Shown piece after piece: positions 34,681 through 48,000 of a stretch of 64,000 nt of DNA; positions within the stretch are counted from its first letter, which is position 1, and the number at the start of each line of letters is the position of its first letter. The notes under the pieces were generated by a model, which was not told the DNA's origin, did no database searches, and was given only the letters and a program-made list of their open reading frames with translations. The stretch covers positions 324,119-388,118 of the forward strand of contig PCDI01000017.1 in assembly GCA_002778195.1 (NCBI GenBank), in the 5' to 3' direction. The position numbers and the translations under genes are program-made. The stretch comes from Raffaelea ambrosiae (lineage: Eukaryota > Ascomycota > Sordariomycetes > Ophiostomatales > Ophiostomataceae).

Positions 34681-37600
34681 ATTGGGGCCCTCACCACATA
34701 GTACTTTTGGCCTGTCTGTTGCTTTTCTTCTCGCTTCTCCACAGCTCGTCCCCTTACCCTCACCGGATTTCGCCAAACTAACGGCCGGTCGGGCCACTGT
34801 TCCATCTTGCGCGCACCCGAGCTGGGAGGCTCTCGGGGTCCCATGAGCCATACAGATAGCTATGCCCGCAAAATACGCCGAGGCGCATGACGTCGTGAAA
34901 TTTCAGTGCTGCTCCCCGCATGACAACCACGAGGCCTCGTACTGTAGTTAGTTGCATTGTACTTTCGATCCTAAAAAGCTGGTGTAGAGTTACTGGGCGC
35001 TCACCCACCTGTATGGCCAGGCCCATTGTAATGACTGCGGGCTGCTACACCGTATTGCCATCGCGGGCCCGACAGGTACATCGTACTCTTCCCCGACTTG
35101 ATCTTCTACCCTAACGCCTCATGTGGGCCAAATCGAAAACCCTCTCATATCTCCTCATGTTCCACTGTAACTACTTTGTACTTTGTCTCTCTCCAATAGT
35201 TCTTCCATTCCTCGCCCGGTCCTTGGCAAGGGCCTTCTCGCCATCCTTCTGGCCCAACTTAAAAGGAGGCGAGTTTTTATATTTGATAGCCACAGTTTTA
35301 AGCTTCTATAGCCCCCATTCATACTTTCCTCCATTTGTTCGTGCCAAGCATCGTGAGACGGGTACCGCCTCCACCAGTCTGCTGTCTGGCAGCTGAACTT
35401 TGTGCGACACTGCAAAGCTCTCGTGTCCGGGACCGATACAAGCTGCTGCTTATCGTGGCCGCAATATACGTCTGGAAGGGTATGTTGTCTATGCTATCAT
35501 TTGCAGACCTCCCACTGGCAACGTAGGACCCTATACCTATCTCTCGATGTTCCTGGCCCTGACTACGAGCCGTGTTATGCCCGACGTAGAGTGCAAATCA
35601 AAGCCAGGGCCAGCAAAACAGGTTCGTCAACAATCGCCTGCAAGAGATTAAAGACGAAAAAGGGTCTCCTGCAGAAAATGAAGGCAAGCAAGAGCCAAGA
35701 AAAAAAAATTCAAGAAACCAGAACCCCTTAAATGAAATCAAACGGAACCGCCTTACAAGCCAACTCGGTCAAGGCACCGTCCCACATGCCGAGCAGGGCG
35801 ACCATGCATAGGTCAATGGTCTTGGTCTAGCACTCTGGCATAGCTGGCATAGCTTCTTGGCTAGCTTCTTGAATTGATTGCCCAGTTCACCTTGTTCGGT
35901 TCTCATCGCACCCTTTCATTTCTGCTATTCTGTGTTTTGGATCCTTTACATATATGCCCTCTGTGCAAGGAACAAGCAACCAAGCTACCAAAAAACCTCG
36001 CTCAGCAAAGCTTCGGAAAAACAATACAAGAAAAATAATACCACGAAAATTAGACAGGACATATATGCAACTCTATAGCCGGATTACAGAAGATCCGAGA
36101 TTTTGCTGACTCCTTTGTTCTTGCTGCCAGGCATTGGATATCCGGATTTCCATGAGCCATTTTCTCGTTGGTCTTCATCTGCCTCAGGTAGAGACAGACG
36201 TTGCTTGTCCTGTACTGGGATTGATGGCATGCCTCTATCGGGGTGCCGTGATCAGACACAAAGCAGGGAATGCGTGCAGCAAGAAGAAAGTATGCGAGGA
36301 CTCCCCTTGTTTGGGCAACTCAGGAAGAACGAGAAATGCAAGTCAGGGTTTATCGGCCCCTGTCCCCATTCCGAAGGCAAAACTCAGATGGGCCTCTTCT
36401 GTCTCTTTCCAGGTGGACCAGGTAACTTGCCACCGAGCCACGATATCAGGTGACGTTGCCATCTCAGATATTGAAACCCCTACATACTCTTCTCTTCTTC
36501 TTCCCCTCACAATATCTACTTTTTTTTGTACACCACGCGACTCCAAGAAGGGTTCATGGAGCCGTACCCGAGCCCCAATGTCTTGGCTTTTTTGTGATAT
36601 GTGTATTGTGGCACCCTCACTCACATGGAGGAGGGAAGGAAATCTGGAGCAAGAGACGAGCTAGGCAAGTTCAGGGCAACACAAGGACGGGAAAGGGAAT
36701 GAACCGCGCCTGTCTCTCTCTGTACATCACGGCTTCTCTCTTGCATGGGCCGTCCTCTGAACCGTCGTCAACCACCTACCCGCCCACCTGCCTAACACGC
36801 ATGAGCGGCACGTCGGTATAAGCGTGCCTTTCGAAAGCGTACCACCCGAACAATCTGTTGGCCCGTCGTCCCCTCAAGTCACCTCCCTTGAAGAGGATGT
36901 ACTTCACTCGGGTGTTGGCCTGCTTTTTTTGCTGGCTCTACATATTCGCCCCCCAGCTCTACCTTTTGCCACACCTTTTGGGTCGGTAGCCTGGAGAGCC
37001 GTCCGCCCTTTCATTGCTCTCGACGTATCCCGTGTAATACTTGTTTTCTTGAGCCCGTATCGTGGGTCCACTTTGACTGCCTGTACGGTTTTCTGGTGTC
37101 ACCGGACAAGAACCTGTCTGCCATTCTCCCCTTCTGTGTCAGTCAACAGAAACTGACTGGTCAAAAGGAGGTCGTACAGTGGCAGAAAAAGATCGAAGGG
37201 GGGGGGCCACCATCGAGGTAGGTGCCTGTGCCAGTCGCTCCATCTCGGTGTTTGCTCCCTCTCTTCTTTGTTGGCTTGCTGAATATATGGTTGCCTTACT
37301 ATGACACATCCCTGTTTCTGAGCTTCCTTCTAGTTCTGATTCCATGGTTTCTGGTTTTCTTCTAGCCTCTTAGCACAGGGCCTATTCATTTTTCTTTGAT
37401 TGATTTGGAGGAAGAGAAATGTGCTGACACAGCAAGTGTAAGAGTAGACAGGAACAGAACCAACCCCATGATGGCAGCGGGGGAGGGATACCAGAAAAAC
37501 AAGCGCAAGACGTAGAGAACAGCAATGCACATAGTGCATGGGGTACTGGGCGAGGCGCGACGTGAAACGGATTGCGGAAGTGTACATATAGGTACATTGA

Positions 37601-40600
37601 GTATGAGCGCAAAATGTGACACGTGCTGCTTGAGGAGGTCGCCACTGCCCAGAAAAGAATCGTGTACCCGTCATGGGTGGTGGCAGTGAGAACCTCACCC
37701 GAACTGCAAGTATGCGAGATGGAGTACAGAGGAGATAGCAATAGCCTGCACAAGAGACTATGAGGGGGGGGGGGACAAAGACAGGAAATGGGGCAAAAGG
37801 AGTAGCACATACACGCAAATCTCGGGATTGCAGAGACGCGTATATTAAACCCAGCCGTCCCTCATTCTATTATTTTTGTCCACTCTTTTTGTCTTGTTCT
37901 TCTCTGTACTCGTTTGTTCCTTTTTTTCTTTTCTTCTTTTTCTTTCCAATTTGTCCACATGTTCATGTGCAAGTCTCATTGCATATTGCCTTATAGATGA
38001 ATATGTCGACTTTTTATTCGCTTGCTGCCACATAGTCCCTGGTCTTAACAGACATATATTATGCACCCATATGTATCTGTATTTTATTCCCAGTCGGCTC
38101 CAGCTTTTGCAAAATTTTGCTGTGGAATCTGCAGCCCAAGACATTGCATAAAGGCATCGAATGGGCAGGCCAACTGTTCTGCTGTTTGTCATAAAATGCA
38201 TCCCCTCAATCCCCATCTCATCGCAAATTGGGAAGAGAAGGTGGTCAATCAGTTCAATACTGGGGTAGGAAAAAAACCGAGACACATCATCAAAATGAAG
38301 GCGATCTCGTTCATGCCCTCAGAGAATTTGCGTTTCTGGTGTTTCCTGTTTCTTATGCTGTTGCTAGAACGAGGCCCCTTTGCAGGAATTACGTCCCGTG
38401 CCCTGGCTGTTTTATGTGGCCTTCTATGTGATCTTCACTCGCCCTCACACCCTTCATCTCCCTCATTCTGTCGGCTGACTCGGATAGACTGCCTTTTAAG
38501 CTTTCTGATTATCGCATTGATTCCAGCATTGCAAGTCTTCAATTTCAGGCAACAACAGGACAGCAGCAAATCCCAGTTAAAAATATCCCAACCCAAGCCA
38601 GCGGCCCAGGTTGATCCAAAACAAGCCGAGGCACAGACGTAGGACCAAGGGAACGGATGTGAAATGTGAATGAGAGAAAACAATAACAACAATAATGGGA
38701 TGAGGCTGGCATAAGTACCTCCCAAGTTTGGAACCAACTAACTGATACGCAAAATCAAAGAAAAAATATCCAACCCACACACGCCGCACACCCAAACATC
38801 ACCTGACCGTTGCCCGGCATTGATTCTTTATTGCATTTCTCTTGTTCATAAAAATTGCTCCAGTACATGCGTGTCGCACCGGCGGTCGTGTTCTCCTCTC
38901 TGAGTGGCCTGTCTTTGACCCGTTGTCACATCAGCTTTGGAGGCTTCCCCAACCACTATGTGTTTAATATATGGAAGCTCCGACAACACGCCGTCCTCCA
39001 GTCAGAGTCGAGTCTGGCTCTTGCTCTATTAAGGCCTGTATTTATAGACAGAGGAAAGGGGGGGCTGGAGGCCTAAATGCCTGGACGCTTGGAATAAGAC
39101 AAGAACAGGCATTCTTCTAATAATAATAGTGAGAAAAGCACTTTCAGAACGGCCTGGGAAGGCGAATCACAGGCGTTCGAGGCCACAATAGGGGACATAT
39201 GAGACATATGAGACAAGCAGTAAACAGCCGGCACGGAATAACCTTTCTGAAGAACATGTAAGGAGGGGGGGATAGCCTCATCTAGCCCCATGCGCGTCAC
39301 TTGGCCAGGCGCTGCTCATGATTGGCGAGTCCCTGCCTCCTTTCCGCCTGGCCTTGTAGTAGGATACGGCCAACAGGCACCTCGTCCCCTCTTGCCGTGT
39401 GCCTCTCGCGATCCCACCACGATCCCGCGTTTCTTGACGCTCTGTAACGTCGCCTCTGAATTTGAGGCAAAAAAGCCAAAATGCACAATGACGATGCCGA
39501 CGTAACAACGGGGCAGCTTCCTCTCCTAGCCACACCATTACCAAGGAATACATACTGTGCCACGCAGAAATTGCGTTCTTGGGTATGCCTCACCGGGTCA
39601 TGTTTGTTACTGACTCTTGGTTTTTTTTTTTTTTTCTAGATCTTCGTGGACGGACGGCGTTCTTTGTCCACTATTTTGCTGTCTTTTTTTTTGCCCATAT
39701 CACTTCATCGGAGCGTCGGCCCCCTTGTCCCTTGAATGTCTCCTTTTCTCAAACACTTGATCTGTATAAATGTTATTCCTCTTCCTCGTGCAGGACACCA
39801 CATAGTACTTTGTCAAGGACTTCTCAGCATCTCTTGCCATGCCGCTGTGGCTGGGCGCCACCAATAACATACCGGACAAACGAGCCAACATGGAATATCC
39901 CCCCCCTTCCCCTCCGGGCTGTGACAGAACAAGACCAAAAAAAGAAAAGAAAAAGACGGCCCATCTGGCCCATCTGCGTGTTGGTCTTCAATATCTTGGA
40001 AGGCATCTCGGGATGTTCCTCCGGTTCCACCCCCCCGATTGAAGCGAACCCTGAGACAGCTGCTGTACGATTTCGCACTGCTGCCAAGGAGTGTGGTACC
40101 TGGCAGGAGCTCAACTGGGACAATCGAAGAGCCTTGCTTGCCTATCCAGGAACAGACGCTTCCTCTTACCCCCAATAGTCCGTAGCGTGTTAAGCTGCCA
40201 TGGCGGCTGGGCGCAAGACCAACGTCCTTCTCCTGCCCTGGCATAAGATAGTATACTGCTTGGGCTTTGCAATTGCAATCATTGCTGTCATGCTAACATT
40301 CGAGGTTGAAAAGCACCGGCCGTGCCAGAACACAAGACAAATGATGGAAGGGAAACATGCAAAGACGGCGAGTTGAAGAGGGAATACCGGCCCGGGGCAG
40401 AGACACACATAGTTCCAGATCGGCAGCGCGTGAGAAGATCGATAGCATTGGGAAACACCCGGGTCCTTGACTTGTCAGATCTTACGATCTTCATTGGAAG
40501 CTGCACCGCATAGGCAGAAATCAAAGACAAGAATGAGGTGGGATGCAGGGACAACGGCACTGCAGAAGAAATAGAGCATGTGGCTGATGTGACTATGACA

Positions 40601-42476
40601 GACAGTTATCTTCCCATTCTTTTCTCTAATTACTCCTGCCATCGTAATGCAACAGAAGGCAAGCCAGCCAAGGGCAACGGTCCGACAATTGCTCCGTCCA
40701 TGGCCCTTTTCCTCACCGGTATTCTCTGTTATATGTCAGGAACCCTTTCCTTGTCTATTCTTCCAGAATGTTGCTCAACCACGGAATGGACGGGTAGGAG
40801 AGACGAGGAATCCTTTTTCTTCTTCTTTTCTGTTTCATCCAAACGCCCGAGACTGCATAGTGCCCTGCTGTCCAAGAACTTGCATCTCATCTCTCCACCA
40901 AGGGCATTCCTTGGCATCCGTCCGGAAAAACAAAAATGAGGAGGCCAGACAATATTGTGGCTGTTTGGTTCCTGTGCCTGCCCAAGAAAAAAAAAAGGAA
41001 CAATACAATGCATTTATCGTTCCCGTCTCTGTTCTTCCTTCCTCTTTTTTTTTGCTCTTTTCGACGCGTCCACATTTGCAACAACCGTGGTTTTTGCCTT
41101 CTGGTCTGTGTCATAGAAGGTGTCTTAAGTTTGCCAAAATAGAATAAGAAAAATAGAAAGGGAAAGTGAAGGGGAGGAAAAGAGGGGAAGGGATGAACTC
41201 CTCTTGCATCAGGAACCAGGGGCCGTCTTTCCTTGTGCCACACAGCACCACTCCACCCATCCATTTTACGACAAGACAGAATAGGCCAAACTGCCTGCTC
41301 TGGACATCCCTGATGCAACGCTCTCGCACATACCCACACGCAGACAGCCACACCTGTGCACGCTACCACACACACACACTGCCTTTTTGTGAGCCGACAG
41401 TGCCCGCATGCCCGAGCCAGCCATCTCGCCAAACCACATGTCCGCGGCATGTAAGCCGTCCAGCCATCTGGCCATCCATTGGAGATGCCGGCCTCCAGAC
41501 CCGCCTTCTCCAGCCTTATTCCAACGTGGACAAGTCGCGAGACCTGCAGCCCAGACAGTCCAACAACCAAGGCAAGGATCATCAGTGCCGGGCCCCGATG
41601 GGTTCCCATGTCGCCGCGCCTCTTTCCCCTTTGTGGTTTGCGTACTCTTGTATTTTATGATTTCTTGATTCTTTTTTTCTTCCTCTTCACGATCGGTGTG
41701 TCTCCACTCCTCCACGAAGCATCACCATCGTCCCCCCCCGTCTCAGCCGTTTTGGCCGCCAACTCAACCGAATTGGGTTGAGGGGTGTACCGTATAGGCC
41801 GTGCGTGCAGCCGTGTCTGTCCTATTTTGGCCATCAACAGTTGTGCAGATGACAGAAGAGGAAGTAGACGACGTAATAATAAAGAGGGCAAAAAAAAAAA
41901 AACAGAGGGAGACTGTCGATGTGTCCCGGACCACCTTCTCCAGCCGTGTCGCCATCGTACGTCCCTCTCCAAGACCGCCGCCGCCTCCAGTCAACAGCTT
42001 CTTGTGACTTATTGTGATCTATGTTTGCCCTCATTTTTAATTTCCTCCCCATTGCCACTTCCCCATTTCCCCTCATCTTTCTCCCCGCCTTTGAACACAC
42101 CGGGCCTTTTCCTCTGGCCCGTGTTTGGGCAAACGGGTTGTGGGAGATGACTGGTCATGTACCTGTCTCATTTTTTTGGTTGGGCCTTTTTTTCTTCTTC
42201 TTCCACATATCGTCAAAGACAACCGGACAGGAAATATCAAATGAGAGGCAAAAACAGAAAATATAGAGAGTGGGAGGAAAGGGTTGCTGTATTGTTATTC
42301 GTGGATGGTCTTCATTTTGGCTTTCGCATTGTCCCTGAATCGACTGACTCCTCTTTGGTCCTTTCTCTCTCTCATCTTCTCATCTCCTCCACCTCCACCA
42401 CCGCCACTACCATCCTATCTCTTCGTGTCCTTTTTAATTCTTCCCTCCTGCACACCCCCTCATCCCCACCACCCGC

Positions 42477-44440
42477 TCACAAGCGAAGAACCTGGCATCG
42501 GCTGGTGATTCCGTCGAATATGCAAGTGTTATCGATAGGGACGTATTGCTTCGTTATGATCTTGATCATTTCCTGGGCCACCATGCCACCCGTCAGCGCA
42601 GAGATGTTGTGAAGCTCGCCGCCCCCCGTGCGGGCCACTTCCTGCGCAATCGTGGCCACCCGCTCGTTGCCGCTTGCAGCCGGCACAAGCTGACCAATCT
42701 TGGCCACAATTTCATCACTCGTTGCCGTCGTTGTGTGTGCTGTCGCTTGCAGCGCCAGGTAGATCGGCACCAGGGAGAATGGGATCATCATGATCTCGGC
42801 ATTCTCATCCTTGGCCAGCTCCTCCTCTGAGAAAATGTGAGAATGTGTCTCTGGAAAAATTCAAAAAAAAAAAAATGATACAAATCAGGAAGAGCTCGAA
42901 CGAAGGGAACGCTGCTTCCTCAACAATACGTACCGACAACTTTACTGAGGTGATCCTCGCTGGGCGTCTTGGCATTAATCAACTTCACAAAAGCCGCATT
43001 CTTGCAAAACAGGTCGACCTCGGATGGATCGACCTCTTTGCCACCAGGCGATGCTTGCACAGTGGCAAGCACCTCGGCTGCGTCTTTCCGTGCCTTCTTC
43101 TTGTAGATTGTCTGTAGCTCAATGTACACCTTGGACTGCGCCTTCATGTCTGGCACGCTGCCTGGCAGTGGCAAACTCTGGTGCTTGTCGTAAAACTGCT
43201 TGATGGCACTGGCAATGATCCAGAATCCCGATTTGAGTTCCTAGAAATCTCGAGTCAGAAAGGGAAAAGAGAAAAAAAAAACCCCCCCCAATTCTTTGGT
43301 CAGAAGAGAAGGAAAAAAAACACATACATGGCCTTGGGGTTCGTATGCAAACACTTCTCGCAGGCCCGATGGTAGAGACGGCCGCTCAATGTTTCTGAGC
43401 ACGGCAGCCACGGCCTCGTCAAAGTTCTCCTCGCCACCTTCCGGGTTGTCTTTCCGGGCAGCGTCTGCCACGGTTTGTCGGAACGCCGTCTTCTCCTTGT
43501 ATGCCGTGGGGTTCGCACCGTCGTGGGTTGCGCGCCACTTCTCTAGGTAGTGCAGCAGAATCACAATGTACGGCAAGTGGCCGTGCTCGTGATTGTCGAG
43601 GTTATCAATATCTGCCGTCAGCTTCTCGGCAAAGGCTGTCAGTTCTGGCCAAGGCGCCACAAGCCGGAGGTCTGTGGTGGACGTCTCGTCCGGGTGCGTG
43701 TCGACAATGGGAAAGGCACCGGGATAGTGGATGCGGAAGTAGGAGTAGAACCCGACCGAGTGAACGGCGATAAGTGGTATCTTGTGTTTTTGGCAGTATA
43801 CCTGGAGAAGCTCGAGATATGCTGTTGAGATGGGGTGAGAGTACAAGACCATGGTGTATGGCTCCGCTGCATCCAGTAGCTCCTTCAGTCCGCCTTCCTA
43901 CAAGAACAGATTAGTACACACGCTCGGGAAGCAATGAAAGGCTCTCTATTCAGAGAACTAGACTCCACATGGCCATTATAGCCTCCTGGAAGTGTCATAC
44001 CTGCCTCGGCTTTGGAAACCAGTGGCCTTGCACTTCTGGGTTCAGCTCGTTCAGGAGCTCGGTGCAACACTCCGCTCTGGACTTGCCCAGACTCGACTCG
44101 TCCAGGAAGAAGTTGACCCCGAGGTCTGCCTCAGCCACCACAGACTCATCATAGATGGTGAACTGTCCGATTCCTATTGAGAAAAAATGGTCAGTCTCAA
44201 GCCGTTGCGCACGAGAGAAATCATGCGAGCTTCGGGAGGGGCCTCACCGGGAAGAACGAGGTTCTTGAGCGTCTCTGTGGCTACCGTCCCACTCCCCGTG
44301 TTCAGCACCAGAATATTGGCAGACTCGAGAGCTGCCTGGCCGCTGGCGGCCCAGAGACGGAGCTGCCGGTCATACTTCCTCTCCTTCTCAGACGGCCCGT
44401 GAAGGATCGGCGGTGTTTGGCTTTCCGCAACTTCGGTCAT
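42477..44440 (-). CDS. ULA1: NEDD8-activating enzyme E1 regulatory subunit (ULA1/APP-BP1)
   Basis: Partner of UBA3 in the heterodimeric E1 that adenylates NEDD8/Rub1 for cullin neddylation. Five exons: 44248-44440, 44001-44173, 43328-43897, 42934-43240, 42477-42826, all frame-consistent, giving 530 residues, the usual length. The N-terminus has the ThiF/E1-like start KERKYDRQLRLWAASGQ and the Rossmann segment ILVLNTGSGTVATETLKNLVLPG, followed by FTIYDESVVAEADLGVNFF. As expected for this subunit it lacks the catalytic-Cys domain of UBA3. The C-terminus (QYVPIDNTCIFDGI and the final VLRL) matches the family. It is divergent from BMS1 across 604 bp. Confidence 0.94.
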
Positions 44441-45044
44441 GGTGCGTGAGGCTCACTCATAGATCGGATGTGGGCTATGAAGACGAGAGTAAAGGAGAAC
44501 GAAAAAGAGTCACCAAACAGTTGTCTCGGTGTTCGTCCGGTCATCAAGAAGCAAAGAACAGCGTTTGTCATCGGCAGGTTTCCAGGCTGAGGCAGCAATC
44601 CTGAAGCTCTTTTGGAGGGGTAGAGGAGCTGGTTAGCGTGGCTCTGATTGGCTGGAAATGTGTAAGGCAGACTCTGTCTGCTGTCTTGCCCGTTGGCAGT
44701 GGACAACAGAGGCTTTGATAACATGCGAGACTGCGCAACGTGTGACTTGCCTATTTCGAGATAAATGGATAGACGATGATACTGTCTGGTTCTCTGTATG
44801 AGAAGCACAAAATGCTGTATGTGGTGTATCAAAAGCGCATTTAGACCATATGCCTGCAAGAACACGTGACCACCAGCATTGCGCATGTGTGGGGACTTTA
44901 TCGATAAGCCTGATAAGATAACCAAAAAAAATTCTGGAAAGCAAGTATTTTTCTTTGGACGACAGACTAGACTTGTCGCAAAATTTCCACCTGCATTTTG
45001 CTGCGATTTGACGAGAGAGATTTCGCCAAGCGACATGCGCAACG
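44441..45044. promoter_or_regulatory. Divergent promoter region ULA1 / BMS1
   Basis: 604 bp lie between the two start codons. No gene is seen. A tight group of GATAA-type motifs lies at 44898-44921, about 125 bp upstream of BMS1. Confidence 0.6.
44898..44921. promoter_or_regulatory. Cluster of GATAA motifs
   Basis: Three GATAA motifs on the plus strand (44903, 44912, 44917) and one in reverse (TTATC at 44898), within 24 bp. GATAA is the core site of fungal GATA factors (AreA/NIT2 family). Their density and closeness to BMS1 suggest a regulatory site; use is inferred. Confidence 0.35.
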
Positions 45045-48000
45045 ATGTCTGAACAATTACACAAGCCTCATAGGAAGGCTAAGGAGAAGAAGAAGCATTC
45101 TGGTAAGACAGAAGCTATACGGCCAGTGCCTGGCTATGGGCGCGAGCTAACGTTTCCTCTATCAGGTCCGAATCCGAAGGCTTTTGCAGTTTCGAATCCT
45201 GGTAAACTCCAGAGAACCGCAGCACGATCCCATGATGTAGGTGGCAGCCCGTGGATACACCCTGTCCGAACGATTTCTTGGAGCGGTTCCTCTAACGTGG
45301 TGCTGGCTTGCAGATTAAAGAAAAGCGCCTCCATGTTCCTCTTGTCGACCGTCTTCCCGATGAGGCACCACCGCGGTTGGTCGCCATTGTCGGGCCACCT
45401 GGCGTGGGCAAGACGACACTCCTCCGCTCCCTGATCCGCCGTTATGCGAAAGAAACAATTGCCGACCCACAGGGACCCATCACGATCGTCACGTCCAAAA
45501 AGCAGCGTCTCACATTTGTCGAGTGCCCTAACGAGCTCGAGGCGATGGTCGACATTGCCAAGGTGGCGGACATTGTCCTGTTGATGATTGACGGCAACTA
45601 TGGCTTCGAAATGGAGACAATGGAGTTTCTCAACGTGCTGGCGGCGACGGGTATGCCGGGCAACGTGTTCGGCATCTTGACGCATCTCGACCTCTTCCGC
45701 AAGCAGCAGACCCTCAAGGACGCCAAGAAGCGTTTAAAGAGCAGGTTCTGGAACGAGCTCTACCAAGGTGCCAAGCTGTTTTATCTGTCTGGTGTCATCA
45801 GTGGCCGCTACCCGGACCGTGAAATCCACAACATGTCTCGCTTTCTTTCCGTCATGAAGAGCCCTCGGCCGCTCATCTGGAGAAACACCCACCCGTACGC
45901 CATTATCGACAGCTTCCACGATGTCACCCATCCCACCAAGATCGAGGAGGATGAACTGTGCGACCGCACGATTTCTGTCAGTGGCTACCTGCGAGGCACC
46001 AACTTTGCGGCGAACGGCCAGAGAGTGCATATTCCCGGTCTCGGTGACTACACAATCTCCAAAATGGAGGCCCTTCCGGACCCATGTCCAACGCCGTTCC
46101 GAGAGCAGGAGATTGCCAAGGCAGCAGGAAAGACTGGGCGTCGGCGCCTGGACGAGAAGGACAGAAAGGTGTATGCGCCCATGTCGGACCGCAGTGGTCT
46201 CAAGATCGATGCCGATGCTATCTACATCTACCGGGAGAAGGGCTTCACGTTCGACAAGGATGCCACTAACGTCGAGAGAGGCGAGGGCGAGGAGCTCATT
46301 ATCGGGCTCCAGGGCGAGCGAAAACTACTTGGTGATACCAACAAGGGCCTGCAGGTGTTCTCCAATAGCGCCGAAGTGAACGACACCGGCCGTAAAGAAA
46401 AGCGGAAAGCACGAGCTGCTCACCAAGAGGATGTCTCCAGCGAGGAGGACTATGGTGCCGAGGACGACGACTCCGACAATGACGCCAACGGAGATGCTGA
46501 CGGGTCTGACCTGGAGGAGGCTGAGTTCGAAGAGAAGAAGCTGGGCAAAATGTTCCGCGACCGGGGCGACCGAAAGGGCGGCAAGAAGGAAGACTTGGCC
46601 TTTGCAGACAGCGACTCCGACCTTGGGTCTCTGTCGTCAGGCGACGAGGGTGATCTCCAAAACGGCGACCTCGAAGATGACGATGACGAGGACGAGGACG
46701 ACGAGGACGAGGATGAGGACGAGGACGACGAGGACGAGGATGAGGACGAGGACGACCTGCAGTGGAAAGAAAACATGCTTGAGAGAGCCAGAAGTACTCA
46801 CGGTCGGAGGCGGCCATTCCAGCCGAAGGATCTTGCACGTATGATGTACGACACTTCTATACCCGTGGACGAGGTGGTCAAACGGTGGCGCGGCGAAGAA
46901 AAGGAGGAGGGAGAGAAGGACGCCGAGGCTGGAGAGGACGATGATGACGACGCTTTCTTCAAGCCAGAGCCAGAAAAGCCTGCAGACAAGGCCGAGGACC
47001 GGACAATTCCCGCTCTGGACTACAGCGTCCTGGCCAGCCGGTGGACGGGCGACGCCATCGAAGCCCTGCGGTCCAGATTCACAACCATGAACCTGAAAGG
47101 CCGGAAGGGCAGCGACGATGACGGCGATGACGACGACGACGACGACGATGAGAGTGGCTTTGGTGACTCTGACGGCGACGATGGGGAAGACGAGGACGAG
47201 GATGACGAAGGCGACGGTGCCTTTGAAGATCTGGAGACGGGCGAGAAGCACGGACCGCAGCAGACAAATGGGGACGGTGACGTCCCCGAGCTGGACCCGG
47301 CGAGCGTGGAAGCCGAGCGGAAGAAGAACGCGCGGCGGCGAGAAGAGTTGCGGCTGCGGTTCGAGGAGGAGGACCGGGAGGGTCTGGGCAATGCCAAGGC
47401 ACAGGCGCGCAAGGAGGCCGGGCTGAACGCGGACGAGTTCGGCGAGGACGACTGGTACGACGCGCAAAAGGCGGTGATCCAGAAGCAGCTGGACATCAAC
47501 AAGGCAGAGTACGACAACCTGGACGAGCGGCAGCGGGTGGCTGTGGAGGGGTACCGGGCAGGCCAGTACGCCAAGATTGTGCTGGAGGGCGTGCCGGCGG
47601 AGATGGTGACCAAGTTCCAGCCGCGGATGCCGCTGATTGTGGGCGGGCTGACGGCGACGGAGGACCGGTTCGGGTACCTGCAGGTGCGGATCAAGCGGCA
47701 CCGCTGGCACCAGCGGATCCTCAAGACCAACGACCCGCTGATCTTCTCGCTGGGCTGGCGGCGGTTCCAGACGATGCCGGTGTACAGCATCTCGGACTCG
47801 CGGACGCGCAACCGGATGCTCAAGTACACGCCGGAGCACATGCACTGCTTTGCGCAGTTCTACGGGCCCTTTGTGGCGCCCAACACGGGCTTTGTGTGCT
47901 TCCAGTCCTTCTCGACCGAGGCGGCGGTCAACCAGCAGGGCCTGCGGATCGCGGCGACGGGCACGGTGCTGAGCGTGGACGAGTCGACCGAGATTGTCAA

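Larger units (their letters stand above)
31235..42476. other. 11.2-kb gene-free interval
   Basis: The left end holds the promoter/leader of the Zn2Cys6 regulator (GA-rich on the plus strand, so CT-rich in its transcript), the right end the 3' side of ULA1. I find only short reading frames without domains, three short tandem repeats and one imperfect inverted repeat. No mobile element, tRNA or 5S rRNA was recognised. Such long upstream spaces are common for fungal regulators, but the length here is notable beside the dense block to the right. Confidence 0.5.
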
